Source: Brachynemurus nebulosus
Lineage: Eukaryota > Arthropoda > Insecta > Neuroptera > Myrmeleontidae
Direction: 5' to 3'
NCBI GenBank assembly: GCA_035578155.1
Contig: JAPWDM010000001.1
Location: forward strand, 7,714,670-7,778,669
Length of the DNA: 64,000 nucleotides
The translations under genes were made by a program, and so were the position numbers. Within the stretch, counting starts at the first letter, position 1. Every line of letters begins with the position of its first letter. Below are positions 48,035 to 59,699 of the stretch, piece after piece. The notes beneath the pieces were generated by a model that did no database searches, was not told the DNA's origin, and saw nothing but the letters and a program-made list of their open reading frames with translations.

Positions 48035-48130
48035 TTGCTTTGATTTAAGGAAAAGCAATTGTGTATGTATTGCTTACACGGATATAAAAAAAATATATAA
48101 AATTAATATCTATTTTTAAAGTAAACAAAC

Positions 48131-48229
<99 letters not shown>

Positions 48230-48502
48230 ATGAAATTTAGAACGGGATTTGTTGGAAACATAGCTTTTGTATAATATTTATAGAAACTTAATTAATTAGA
48301 AATCTGCTATAAAGCTATGTTGTTTCGAACAAATTCCATTCTAAATCATCGTAAAATTTTATCAAAATTCACCAAAAGGTATAAGAGTTATTAAAATTCC
48401 ACCCTGCATATATACGATGGTTTGTTTAAAAATATTTTGTAATTTTTTTTTATATCCGTGTGATCAATACATACGCAATTGTCTTTCCTTAAATCAAAGC
48501 AT
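48035..48502. mobile_element. MITE with (TA)n core
   Basis: TGCTTTGATTTAAGGAAAAG at the left is mirrored by CTTTCCTTAAATCAAAGCA at the right, followed inward by paired ACACGGATATAAAAAAA segments. A second inverted pair (ACAAATCCCGTTCTAAAT-type) surrounds the region 48232-48346, and (TA)n fills 48131-48228. Confidence 0.75.
48131..48228. repeat. (TA)n microsatellite
   Basis: TA run of about 98 bp in the core of the MITE. Confidence 0.95.
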
Positions 48503-48504
48503 TA

Positions 48505-49264
48505 GTGTAATATTATTTATTCAAATTTTTGTAATTCTGGAAAATTAAATTAATTAAAAAATATGTTCTATAAGATTACAATTTAATTTTTTTTTCACTA
48601 CCAATCAAGTACGTAAGTAGCGTTTACCATGCTTCATTTCAATGAACCACATTTTTTTATTTTAAAATTTATAGTTGCTATGAAAGGGGTGAAAAAAAAT
48701 AAATTTACTTCTCTAGTATGTAAGTTATTTTATATTAAAATTATTAAGTATTTAATTTCCATATAAACTTTCCATATAAGCTATTTATTGTCATAGTAAT
48801 ATCCAATGGCTCCTATGAATTTTTATTATAATTATGTAATACTTTTGCTAAGTAAATTTTAAAAAATTTACATTCGTCATTAAATATAATTTACCATTTT
48901 GTTTTCTGGTTTCTATAATTACGAAAAATAAGGAGCCAAAGGAATTGATTTACCTTCCAAGGCACGGAAGTAATTGCTTACTGTCAATTAGTAAGTATAT
49001 TTCTCTATGGAAATATTTAGTTACTTACAAGATGCCTGTTCAATAAATTTTATCATTTTTTAATAATTTTTTTTCTAATGAAGCTAAAACCAAGGATTTT
49101 TAAACTGCATTCGAGACAACATAAATAGCACTTTAAGGACATTGATCAGTAATATACTAAACTGTCTTGGTAGTGGAAAAAAATAATGTACAATATGTAT
49201 AAAAGAAAATAAAGAACTCTACTTCGGTAAAGTAAATCTCCCTTATTTTTAAAATTCGTAGTAC
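48505..49264. other. No gene recognised
   Basis: AT-rich intergenic DNA with nothing that I can support. Confidence 0.45.
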
Positions 49265-49267
49265 TGA

Positions 49268-50917
49268 CAAGTAAAGGTCCCGAGGCCGGACCTATCGATT
49301 TTGATGAAACTTAAATATGTTGTAGAACACTAAAAACTAAGGGACACGTATTTTTTTTTATCTGCGGAAAAAACGGTTTGAAGGGGTGAAATCGCCCTCC
49401 AAAAATTGGGGTAAAAATTTAATTTTTCAAATATCTCGAAAACAGTAAGAGATAGAGCAAAAGTTTAAATTGGCGATATTACTCTTTTTTAAAGAGCTAT
49501 CTATTGATATGCAATTTGTTCAAATTACATCAACAGGGGTGGTTGGGGGTTAAAATTTGGGGGTTAATTTTGCAAAAAGGGGGAGAAAAATAAACAATAT
49601 AAAAATTTTGTTTACAGATTTGAAATCTACGTCAAAAAATCTAATTGACCTATTTTTGCTCAATATCCTAATATCAAGTCTAGGGGTAGTTAACTAGAGG
49701 GTGACTATGTCGAATAATCGTACAATTTGGGTATTTCAAGAAGTTCTTCTTCATGGAAAATAGCTTAACACAATTAGAATAACGTAGAAATGAAATTCTC
49801 GAATTCAAAATTGAGTTTGAGCAACATTGGAGAGGGGGTGAGTCACCCTCTTAAATTACATACTAGTTTATATACACTAATTTTTTTTGCTATTAACACA
49901 CTGATAATGGGTAAAATAATGTCACAATAAGTGGTTCTGAAGTTGGACTAAAATGAAATTCTCGAATTCAAAATTGAGTTTGAGCAACATTGGAGAGGGG
50001 GTAAGTCAGCCTCTTAAATTACATACTAGTTTACATACACTAATTTTTGCAATTAACACACTGACAGGGGGTAATAATGTCACAATAGATGGTTCTGAAG
50101 TTAGGCTATCCTATGTAAGAGTTTTATTAGGTTTCGTTATTTTAGGTTAGGTTATGTAATTTTCGGTATCGATAATTTTCGATAAGGAAAACTATAATAT
50201 CCATTAAAAAACAAACCTAATAAAGACCTTAGATATGATAGTTCAACTTCAGAACCACTTATTGTGACATTATTTTACCCACTATCAGTGTGTTAATAGC
50301 AAAAATTAGTGTATATAAACTAGTATGTAATTTAAGAGGGTGACTCACCCCCTCTCCAATGTTGCTCAAACTCAATTTTGAATTCGAAAATTTCATTTCT
50401 ACGTTATTCTAATTGTCTTAAGCTATTTTCCATGAAGAAGAACTTCTTGAAATAACCAAATTGTACGACTATTCGACATAGTCACCCTCTAGTTAACTAC
50501 CCCTAGACTTAATATTAGGGCATTGAGCAAAAATAGGTCAATTAGATTTTTTGACGTAGATTTCAAATCTGTAAACAAAATTTTTATATTGTTTATTTTT
50601 CACCCCCTTTTTGCAAAATTAACCCCCAAATTTTAACCCCCAACCACCCCTGTTGATGTAATTTGAACAAATTGCATATCAATAGATAGCTCTTTAAAAA
50701 AGAGCAATATCGACAATTTAAACTTTTGCTCTATCTCTTACTGTTTTCGAGATATTTGAAAAATTAAATTTTTACCCCAATTTTTGGAGGGCGATTTCAC
50801 CCCTTCAAACCGTTTTTCCGCAGATAAAAAAAAATACGTGTCCCTTAGTTTTTAGTGTTCTACAATATATTTAAGTTTCATCGAAATCGATAGGTCCGGC
50901 CTCGGGACCTTTACTTG
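49268..50917. mobile_element. Long-arm foldback family CAAGTAAAGG, copy 2
   Basis: Same ends and arms as 28099-29506, here flanked by TGA (49265-49267 and 50918-50920). The copy is 242 bp longer. Part of the reason is that AAATGAAATTCTCGAATTCA and the following 150 bp occur twice in tandem (about 49789 and 49950). Confidence 0.9.
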
Positions 50918-51024
50918 TGAGATATGTTTTTTTAAATAAAAAATTTACAGAAAAAATTAATTAAGCTCATAAATATGACCTCACGTTTGGAATTCCATTT
51001 TAAATAATTTAAAGTAATATGTAT

Positions 51025-51245
51025 TGGTGACGCAAAGATTTTCACTCGCGCCTCTGGTGGTAAAATTAGAAGCCGTATTAAATAAAAATATGTGTAAACA
51101 TTTAATTGACAATATAAAATCTAATAACTCGCACATAATTGGTGCAATACATATTTCTATGCCAATTTAACGTATACGTACATCTTCTACTTGATGCAGT
51201 TCCTAATATTACCACCAGAGACGCGGGCGTAATCTCTACACCGTC
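51025..51245. mobile_element. MITE family GGTGACGCAAAGATT, short copy
   Basis: The left end TGGTGACGCAAAGATTTTCA then CTCGCGCCTCTGGTGG matches, inverted and diverged, ACCACCAGAGACGCG and GTAATCTCTACACCGTC at the right. A longer relative is at 55475-56240. Confidence 0.75.
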
Positions 51246-51249
51246 AATA

Positions 51250-52900
51250 TTCAAAATATAGTAACATTTATTAAAACCGTTACGATTATTACCACACATT
51301 ACTTAATTTTTAAATTATGTACTAAATATATATTTAAGTTAATTTTTAATTAATTTCAGAAAAAAAGGTCAAATTTTATAACAAAAAAAAAAACATGTTT
51401 TTAAATTATGTACTTAAACAGGATCAATTTAGTACAATTTCGAGATGATACAATTTTATAATTCCTTATAATTTCAAATTCCACCTTATACAAAAAAAAA
51501 AATCAAACAATTTCACAATCTGGTCATACTTCACGCTTTTAAAACATTCAACAGTCTGATAAATATGAAATAAATGTGCCCGATGTCGTATAAACACAGA
51601 CATAATATTTTAGCAACAATTTAGAATATAAATTTGTACAAAGTGATACAATGTAATAACATTATTAAATTATAAAATAACATTCCATCCTTTCCAACAA
51701 ATAAATATTTTTTAACAAACTGACGATCATAAAAATTCAGTATTGGAAGAGATCCATAATTTATGAAACTTTGAAATATAAATAAGTGTGATTTTTGTGA
51801 ATGTGTTTAATAAATGGTCCCTTTTTTGAAAATTCGTATAATATAGTAATTATTATTTGTAAATATACTTTTTTTAATATTGATAACTATATAACAATTT
51901 TTAATTTAACATTAATGAAAGATAAACAAGGGGCCAATTATGTGTAATAAGGTTTAAAAGCATTTTCTTGCTCTTAGATAATTTTTCTTAACACTAGAAG
52001 GCAGTTAATGTATTATAAAATTGGCATTACTTTTAAATTACTCAATGAAATATTTTAACTACTTTGTTACTAATATTTGTGATATTTTTGTGGATAAAGT
52101 GTAAACTACAGACCTACTGTAGGAATATTTAAATATATGTATTAACGACTAGAACTCTAAACGATAAATTAATAATTTATTGTAATATTTTCTTTTATAA
52201 TTTAAAAAAAAATTATTTACAGTCAACTTCAGACTACTTGCTTGTTCATATACATAAGTTTATTTCATTATCAAAGCAACTAATTATAAGTTATGCACGA
52301 TAATTAAATTTAAATAAGATAAAAAGTGCAACTAATTTTAAATATATATCATTTTTTTCAATTTTTGATGGTTGAAAACGCGTTCACACATAAAAATAAA
52401 TATAGTGGAATTTATGCAAAATAAGTTGTTTTCATTTATTATTAATTACTTAATTAGTTAAAAAAGTTTAGCAACGGAAAAAATAAAGATGGTTTAATTA
52501 ATTAATGGACAGAATAATTCAGAAAATTTTTGCAAGCATCCAGTTTTTCTAATCATAACATCAGAAATAATAAAATCTTACTGATAAAATTTTAATAGAT
52601 TTTATCGTTATTTTAAAACTCGAATACCTACTCCAGTAAAATTATGCTCGAGGAGGACAAAGTTACATATTATTTCTGACATAATTCAGTCAATATGTCA
52701 ACTAAAACAGACAATTCTACAAAAATAAATAAATAAATAAATAAATAAATAAATTAATTAATTAATTAATAAATAAATAAATAAATAAATATGTAAATAA
52801 ATAAATATGTAAATAAATAAATGTAAAGAGAAACAACTCTAAAAAGAGGATTCTTTAAAAAAAATTGTACGGACGAATTTTTTTGAGATTTTATTCTCAT
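51250..52900. other. No gene recognised
   Basis: AT-rich intergenic DNA with an (AAAT)n run at 52724-52826. Confidence 0.5.
52724..52826. repeat. (AAAT)n microsatellite
   Basis: AAAT/TAAA tetranucleotide run, interrupted by AATT units. Confidence 0.9.
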
Positions 52901-52902
52901 TA

Positions 52903-53690
52903 GGGGCCGTCCATTAATTACGTGATGTTTTTTTTTGCATTTTTTAACCCCCCCCCCTTGGTGATACACGGTGAGGTTTAAGGCTACCCCCTCCCCCCAC
53001 CCCTATATCACGTGTATTTTTTCGTACCTGCAAAGAATCTAATTTTTTTTTAATATTTATAAAATACTGGTATAAGTATCATCTAATTTTATTATAGAAA
53101 ATTAAACACTACTATAATAACATTCAGAAGTAGACAGAAAGGCTGCAATTTTTTTTTGTTTTTTTTTGATTGACATAAAAATAATAGAAATGCGAAAAAC
53201 TTTTTTGTACTAACACATGAACATTACTTAATATACAGTATTTTCGGGCCACGGATTAGCAAGACTTTCTTCAACACCAATAACTGGATAAGCATCTTGC
53301 AAATCAGTTGTTGGCACAGTGCTTTGTTGAAGATCAACATCGGTTTCATCAAGCCACTCGGCGTCATCATTTTCGCGCACTACGCAGAGAATCTCTCTCG
53401 ATCTACCGTTCGATCGTCGCGTGAGGATGCGGGAAGGACGAACATTGTGCATCTCTGGACTATTATATTGATAGCGAATCGAGATCACACTACAAGCCGT
53501 TTTCGATTTTGTACGCGTTTGACGAAAAAATAAATACATGTAACGCCGCTTTTCGGTTGAGTATCGCGCACTTGCCGAAAAAATAAATACACGTGATATA
53601 TTACTTTACCCCCCTCCCCCTTGTGATATTTCGTGATTTTTTATGGGACCCCCCCCCCTTTCAAACCTCACGTGATTAATGGACAGCCCC
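52903..53690. mobile_element. 788-bp Harbinger-like element GGGGCCGTCCATTAAT
   Basis: Ends GGGGCCGTCCATTAATTACG and, on the other strand at the right, GGGGCTGTCCATTAATCACG, flanked by TTA (52900-52902, 53691-53693). Runs of C and CACGTGATAT motifs occur near both ends. Unlike the other MITEs here, the middle contains a well-behaved open frame (53228-53539, - strand). Confidence 0.82.
53228..53539 (-). CDS. Uncharacterised 103-residue frame inside a Harbinger-like element
   Basis: No domain recognised. The product is basic in its first half (RPSRILTRRSNGRSREI) and acidic in the second (VRENDDAEWLDETDVDLQQS), ending NPWPENTVY. Codon and base composition are clearly less AT-rich than the surroundings, which is unusual for chance frames here. 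It may be the last exon of a second protein of the transposon (Harbinger elements carry a Myb-like partner gene), a captured host exon, or a coincidence. The start is not trusted; an upstream exon could join it. Confidence 0.4.
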   Translation of the reverse strand: MYLFFRQTRTKSKTACSVISIRYQYNSPEMHNVRPSRILTRRSNGRSREILCVVRENDDAEWLDETDVDLQQSTVPTTDLQDAYPVIGVEESLANPWPENTVY

Positions 53691-53790
53691 TTAAAGATTT
53701 TCGATAATACCTACTTAAATTTTAAAAACCTGAAAATTGTAATTATTGAAATAGAGTATTATTTTTGTACAGAAAACTTTTGTGAATATT

Positions 53791-53970
53791 GAATGTATTC
53801 ACTGCCCTCATCAGCTACTTTTAAATGGTGTAAACAGATACGCACAATAATTAAAAACTGCGCGGGAATTGACATTACTAATTCCCGCCAATTTTCGCGC
53901 ACTTTTTAGTTAGTGTGCGCATGTACCCACATTATTTAAAAGAAGTGATGAGGGCAACGAATTTACTCAC
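53791..53970. mobile_element. 180-bp MITE
   Basis: ACTGCCCTCATCAGCTACTT then TTAAA is mirrored by TTTAAAAGAAGTGATGAGGGC, with outer GTATTCAC and GTGAGTAAATTC-type partners. The centre contains AATTCCCGCC and GGCGGG-type inverted pieces. Confidence 0.75.
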
Positions 53971-54490
53971 TATAACAATATTTATAAATTTCGTAATAGT
54001 GTACGTATAATATCAGTGCAGATTTATATTTTTCACCGAAATGGGTAGAAGCTATTAAAATCCTACCCTTTACTCTACGCTCAAAAATCCTAAATTTTTC
54101 AGGTAGGTACCGTAAAAAAAAAACATAAAGAAACCGTTCCTTTCAACTTCAAAAATTCTAATCGGTTAAAAAAACTTCTGTAAACATTCTCTAAACGCAC
54201 AAAAATCCGGCGAAACAAACGCAGACGATTGGCAACCGTAACCTCAAATAATAAAAATTGAATTGACTAGATATGTGTTGATATTAATAAAACTAATATT
54301 CTTTTATTAGCTGGAGTTTCGAAAATGGGAACCCTCTGATTGGCTTCAAATTTTCACCAGACACTCTACTATACACTTGATGACAGTACCCAATAAGATT
54401 TTTGGCGACTCAAAAGGGAAGGGGGTGAAAAATTTTAAAGTAAAATTTTTAAATATTACCTATACATATCTAAAATTTAAAAAAAAACTG

Positions 54491-54775
54491 TAACCTTAAC
54501 CTAACTTATTTTGATATCAAAGTCGAAGTATATTGCCAAAACCAACTGAACTAACTTAACCTTAAGTAACTTCGCCATCTAGTTTTTATATCATCTAGTA
54601 TTTTATCGTATGTTTCCCAGGGTTAACTTTTAAATAGCTTAAAAATTACGTTCTATACGTTATAAATAGTATATGATATAAAAAATAGGTGGTGATGAGG
54701 TCAGTTAAAGTTAAGTTAGTTTAGTTAGTTTTGACAATATACTTCGACTTTGATATAAAAACTAGTTAGGTTAAG
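54491..54775. repeat. Inner hairpin of the 2.5-kb foldback
   Basis: AAAGTCGAAGTATATTG near 54520 pairs with CAATATACTTCGACTTTG near 54735, and the AACCTAACTTA-type flanks pair as well. Confidence 0.75.
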
Positions 54776-54796
54776 TTTATAGTTTGTTTTTTAACT

Positions 54797-56552
54797 TCCC
54801 ATTGGAAGTTATTATAATGGGTCCGAGTTTACGAATCGCTGATTTGGACATATCTCCACGTTTCAAGGTTACTAGAATCCGAATCCATCATTTTTAGCGT
54901 GATGGCTGTGTGTGCGTTCGTTAATTCGTTCGTTCGTGAATTTTTTTCGTCTCGCATATCTCGAGAATAAATCATGATATCATTTGTTTGATAAGGGTCT
55001 CCACCCTTAGGTACAGAGGGCGAAGCCCCGGTGTGGTGCAAGGAGCAAAACCTCTATCGGAAGCCCAGGGGAGGAGCCTCCTGAAATGCGAAAAGTATTA
55101 TTTATGTATGTACAGTAGTCTCTAGTCTTTAAGGACACTGTAACGGTGTGTAACAACCTAGGCAACATGTTTTAGATGTATACAATGTAGCTTGCTTAAT
55201 TCACTAGTAATGCCCCGTCCTATATAATTATGACATCTGACGGTAGTGAGAAAGACCTGTTTGATTTATCTCATGCATCCAGATGGTGTTTCATTGGTGA
55301 CGACAATGGTTTGGTCGCTGACTGACACCCTTAGTAGGCTTGGGGGAGGGTTTTGATTTGATTATGGTAGGGTAAAAAATGTGAATAACTATTTAATATT
55401 ATATTGTTAAAACTTTGGCAAATCAATCAGGGGTGACGTTTCGTAAAACGCGGACAGTTTTATCGACAAACACTTGGCGACGCAAAGATTCTCACTCGCG
55501 CCTCTGGTGGTAAAATTAGAACTAGCATCAAGTAAAAATATACGTATACGATTAATGGATGATATAAAATCTAGTAATCCGAGCATAATGGGGAATTTGA
55601 CTAATTTTGAGAAACTATTTTAAAACACACATATTTATGTATTATGCAAGTATACGTTTTTAGTTTTTAAAAATAATGCCGAAAATTGTTAGAAAAAATT
55701 ATTTTAGTATTTGTTCTCAAAATTTGCGCGAAAACGTTTACTAGCTGTCAGTTACATCACATTCTCTAGATAGCAACAGGTGTCCTATAACTAAGAAAAA
55801 AAAATATTTATTTTTCCGGTAACTAGGAAAAGAAATTGTTGATTTTTAAAAAAATTAATTAAATTTTAATTAATTTCCATAGTTATGTTTGCTAACCGAA
55901 ATTTAAGCAGCGACACTAGTGGCGATAGTGTTGAAATATAAGAGAAAGCAACGTCACAGCGCGTTTCTGCTTACGTGGATTTTAGCTAAAAAATTACTTT
56001 TTTAATTAATTTTTTTTAAAATCAAATAATGATAGTTAAGATGAATTAGTATAATAAATTGCTGTCTTTTATTATAAATTTTCACTAAAATTTGTTGTAA
56101 TTGCTTTTCTTTGATACTGTCAAATACCCCATTTGTATAGTACCTTTTTCTATCGACACTTAAACGTATACAAAAATTTTTACTTGATACAGCTTCTAAT
56201 TTAAAAAACCAGGAGCGCTCGCGTAATCTTTGCGTCGCCACCTTTGATTCATTTTAATAATTATGAATTTTGTGTAAATATTTTTTACTGTGTCGTAATG
56301 TACAACGGTTTTTACTATTTAATAAAAACTAAATTTTATTATGATGTAACTAAGCTTTTCATTTATCGTAACCTGCGAATACTTTTTGGATCAAAAAATG
56401 GAACAAATAAATTCTTTCAACAATACACACGAGTAATGATGATGGTGTGAGTTATTCGTCGGACAGGAGCTTTTGTTAACAGTAAACTACGCTTAAATAT
56501 TATTAAAGCTCGCCTTGTTATCCACTCACATCATTACAACACCCAATGGGAA
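54797..56552. mobile_element. Nested element with CTTCCCATTGG ends
   Basis: ACTTCCCATTGGAAG at the left and CCCAATGGGAAGCT at the right form short inverted ends. The left part contains GTTCGTTAATTCGTTCGTTC, followed by CTCGCATATCTCGAG. Boundaries are approximate. Confidence 0.45.
55475..56240. mobile_element. MITE family GGCGACGCAAAGATT, long copy
   Basis: TGGCGACGCAAAGATTCTCA and its inverse at the right (AATCTTTGCGTCGCCA) are exact over 16 bp. The following CTCGCGCCTCTGGTGG and ACCAGGAGCGCTCGCG-type segments pair with mismatches. The shorter relative is at 51025-51245. The antisense frame 56002-56241 is not a gene. Confidence 0.82.
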
Positions 56553-57095
56553 GCTGACAGTGTGGGTGGACCTGTCCCCCAATTTTTTTTTTAATTTTAG
56601 GTATATATGTATAGGTAATATTTAAAAATTGTACATAAAAAAATTTTTTTTCACCCCCTTCCCTTTCGAGTTGCCAAAAATCCAGTTGCCAAATTTGGAT
56701 ACTGTCATCTGGTGTACATAATATAGGAGAGTCTGGTAAAAATTTGAAGCCAATCAGAGGGTTTCCATTCTTGAAAATCTAGCCCTTTTATTTTATAACA
56801 AAAATCACAAATCAATGACTAGATATGAACGTATAATTACGACTAAAAAATAAATAAATATATATGTATATCAACATAAGTTAATTATTTCTGACACCAA
56901 TTTGTTTGATTTACATATAAGATGTATTTTAACTGTCACGTTACTTTGCTTTCAATAATTTCAAATTATTGAAAAATTTATTTGGTTTCAGATAGTAAAT
57001 GGTAGTTTGGTAACTTTGTCATTTTTTTTAAGAATTATTACAAAGCTACGTATTATTTTAGTAATCTGTAATACGATTATGATTGTCAACTAGAC

Positions 57096-57101
57096 TTTAT
57101 T
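57096..57101 (-). promoter_or_regulatory. Possible Patj polyadenylation signal
   Basis: AATAAA on the - strand about 140 bases past the Patj stop. The true transcript end is not determined. Confidence 0.4.
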
Positions 57102-57241
57102 TCATTTTTTTTTCTATTTTAACCAATTTTAACAATTCGTGTCTTAAACGGAAAAAACTGATCGATATGCATATTTATATACAACGACATCTCTAAAAAT
57201 ATTTTAACAATAAATTATTTAACCATACGTTTCGCGTTAAG

Positions 57242-59683
57242 CTACCAAATAAAATAATTATCATTCATATTAAACGGACTAGACGGGTCATCGTGCTTTG
57301 TCAATGGCATCGGTTTCGAATACCCGATACGAACCTTACCGATTGGTGCACCCTTTAACGCCCTGACAGCATCATCTAAACTAACATTTTTCAATGACGT
57401 ATCATTTACCGACATTATACGATCACCCGGCCGTAACCTTCCATCCAATTCAGCGGATCCGTTCGGTACTAAACTACGCACTACAATCACTGTACCATTT
57501 GGATCGAGTGGATCTTGATAATCTAATATGGAGAAACCTAAACCCTTGTTGCCTTTGTAGAGTTCAATGACTTCGACTTCCGTTTTCCAAATTGCAAGGC
57601 ATGTTATTGCTTCTAGTGATCGCGATTTTCGACGTTCCATTTTCGTTTGTTTCGTTTCATTGTCTGAATCGTTTAATTCGTTTGAGTTCCTTTTTTTGAT
57701 TTCTTTTATTTCACTATCTATATTGATTTTATTATTTTCCGTATGATAATGATTATTAGTGATTGGTAATTTCTGTGTGGATTTTTCACTAAGTTCAGAA
57801 TTTTCTTTTTCATTTTCTTCTTCGTATTTTTCTTGACCATTCATTTTTATACTTTCTTTTTCACTATCTTCAGCACTGTTCTGGCTAAGTACTGTTTCAT
57901 TATTTACACAATTTTGAGTATTATTTTCAGTTACTGAGAAATGACTTGAATCCGAATTATCATTAAGATTACCATCGACATTATCTGCGTTATGTACTAT
58001 GATCACGTGACTAGAATTTTCTGATAATTCACTTTGGACCACATCAATTGAGAGTCCATCGTCATTTACTTCATTATTTTCTTCAGCTAACGTTGCCGTA
58101 CTGGAAGTTTTTAACGATAGTTCATCATTAATGCCAGTTGGTTCATCTTCGTTCAACAGAGTTCTTAAACTACCACCCAATATATTCCGCGCGGCAAATC
58201 CTTCACGATCTTGCGCAGTATTGATCACTCGTCGCCCGTTATTCGTATTACGCGCGCAAACTATTCGAACAGTTTCCGGTAATTCCTTCAAAATCTTCAC
58301 CACTTCTACATGATTTCGACCCAACAATTTTTGACCATTCACTTCGAGTAATTCATCGCCGGAATTCAATTTGCCGTTACGTCCTACAGGTCCTTCCGGT
58401 AGGATTGATCGTATAAAATGTCTTGGTCGTAATTCAACGCCATCCTCCACGTCCACTGTGCCTTCTAAACTGATTCCTAGACCGCGAAATTTTCGAAGTT
58501 GTGCAATAACAATTTCCGTATCGGCGCCTAAAATACTACGCCATTTCTTTTTCACCGCCATATCCATATCAGGCGTGACTGAGCCAGATTCAAAATGCGT
58601 GTCGACAAATACTTCGATTGTATCTGGATCGGGAGGTTCAAGAACCATTGAATCAATGGTTGTATGTGATTCCGGTTCCGGTTCAATTTCAACATCGGTC
58701 TGTACGGGGAACCAGGACAACGTAGTTACCGATGGAGATGGTGGACTGATTGCCGGTCGAACGTTATCCGCTTGTAATGCATTCTGTAAATGTTCGTATC
58801 TTGGCCCGCGAAGATATCGCTCTAAAACTAACGTTACTTTTTGTCCAGTCCGTCGTAACATTTCGACCGCTTCATGATTTGTGACGCCTCGCAACGATTG
58901 ACCATCAACTTCCACAATTCGATCGTTCAGATGAATTTGACCGCTTAAATCGGCAGCACTTCCTTGACTGATGCCTTTAACAAAAATTCCGGACAAGTCT
59001 TCACGCTCCCAAACATAGCCGGCCACAGTTATTCCTAAACCGTACGAATTTTTTTCTAAATGTACAACCACGCTTTCGGATTCCGGGGATTCGTCCGATT
59101 TTGTCACGACCGGAATTTCAGTCTTTGAAGATGTTTGTTCAGAATTATGATTTTCCGTTTCGACGTTGACACAGACCGGATTACCAATTGAAAAAGGATT
59201 CCTAATTATATCGACCACTTCAGTAGGAATCTCTATTTTTGTTTCGTCATACTGTTGAAGCTCTACCGTAGACGTGGTAATTTCAAAATTCTCCGGATAA
59301 CCGTTATGCAAGAGCAGTGTTTCCAATTCTTCGGGATCTGTTAAAATTTTCGTAGGAACAATAGGCGCGTGACTTCCTAACGCTCTATATTCACGCGATG
59401 TCGGTTCTACAGGACGAGCAACAATTAATCGAACTTGCAATCCGGCTTGTCTAAGCACTGTGGCGACTTGTTCGGAACCCAATCCCCTCGTTTGTACTTC
59501 CCCCACTTGAAGTATATGATCGCCACTTTGCAATCGTCCATCCCTGTCGGCAATTCCCCCGGGTAATATAGATTTAACAACCACGCCTGTACTTCGCCCG
59601 CCTACAATACCAAAACCAAGACCAGTCCCGTCATTTACTAAGTCGATCACTTCAACTTGAGACCATTCTGTACTTAAAACCAT
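57242..59683 (-). CDS. Patj: Patj polarity scaffold, large exon with four PDZ domains
   Basis: Patj is a cytoplasmic scaffold of the Crumbs-Stardust complex at the apical junction of epithelial cells. This 813-codon frame holds four PDZ domains, each with the carboxylate-binding loop: PDZ1 about 9-91 (GLGF at 21-24), PDZ2 about 203-290 (GLGI at 215), PDZ3 about 389-478 (GLGI at 401) and PDZ4 about 702-788 (GLGF at 714). PDZ1 (FGIVGGRSTGVVVKSILPGG) is nearly a Patj/INADL signature. The linker 500-690 is rich in Asn, Glu and Ser and probably disordered. The stop after NYFIW is genuine. The N-terminal L27 domain that binds Stardust is absent. The first Met is therefore doubtful: minus-strand AG dinucleotides just inside it (exon starts at 59668 or 59673) could be the real splice acceptor, and mammalian relatives also continue EW-x-Q-V-E here. 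Vertebrate homologues have more PDZ domains; four is the fly number. Confidence 0.95.
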   Translation of the reverse strand: MVLSTEWSQVEVIDLVNDGTGLGFGIVGGRSTGVVVKSILPGGIADRDGRLQSGDHILQVGEVQTRGLGSEQVATVLRQAGLQVRLIVARPVEPTSREYRALGSHAPIVPTKILTDPEELETLLLHNGYPENFEITTSTVELQQYDETKIEIPTEVVDIIRNPFSIGNPVCVNVETENHNSEQTSSKTEIPVVTKSDESPESESVVVHLEKNSYGLGITVAGYVWEREDLSGIFVKGISQGSAADLSGQIHLNDRIVEVDGQSLRGVTNHEAVEMLRRTGQKVTLVLERYLRGPRYEHLQNALQADNVRPAISPPSPSVTTLSWFPVQTDVEIEPEPESHTTIDSMVLEPPDPDTIEVFVDTHFESGSVTPDMDMAVKKKWRSILGADTEIVIAQLRKFRGLGISLEGTVDVEDGVELRPRHFIRSILPEGPVGRNGKLNSGDELLEVNGQKLLGRNHVEVVKILKELPETVRIVCARNTNNGRRVINTAQDREGFAARNILGGSLRTLLNEDEPTGINDELSLKTSSTATLAEENNEVNDDGLSIDVVQSELSENSSHVIIVHNADNVDGNLNDNSDSSHFSVTENNTQNCVNNETVLSQNSAEDSEKESIKMNGQEKYEEENEKENSELSEKSTQKLPITNNHYHTENNKINIDSEIKEIKKRNSNELNDSDNETKQTKMERRKSRSLEAITCLAIWKTEVEVIELYKGNKGLGFSILDYQDPLDPNGTVIVVRSLVPNGSAELDGRLRPGDRIMSVNDTSLKNVSLDDAVRALKGAPIGKVRIGYSKPMPLTKHDDPSSPFNMNDNYFIW

Positions 59684-59699
59684 TTTTTCAAATATTTAC

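Larger units (their letters stand above)
54276..56815. mobile_element. 2.5-kb foldback with 12-bp flanking repeats
   Basis: A perfect TGACTAGATATG stands on both sides (54264-54275 and 56816-56827). The arms of about 220 bp (for example AACCCTCTGATTGGCTTCAA at 54331 and its mirror at 56746) lead into nested elements at 54797-56552 and 55475-56240. The length of the duplication would suit a Mutator-like source; no transposase is visible. Confidence 0.75.

Noticed and set aside
53297..53533. 78-residue + strand frame
   Set aside because: It is opposite the better - strand frame and lacks its composition signal; only one is likely to be coding.
58131..58877. + strand open frames of up to 168 residues
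   Set aside because: They are antisense shadows of the Patj exon.
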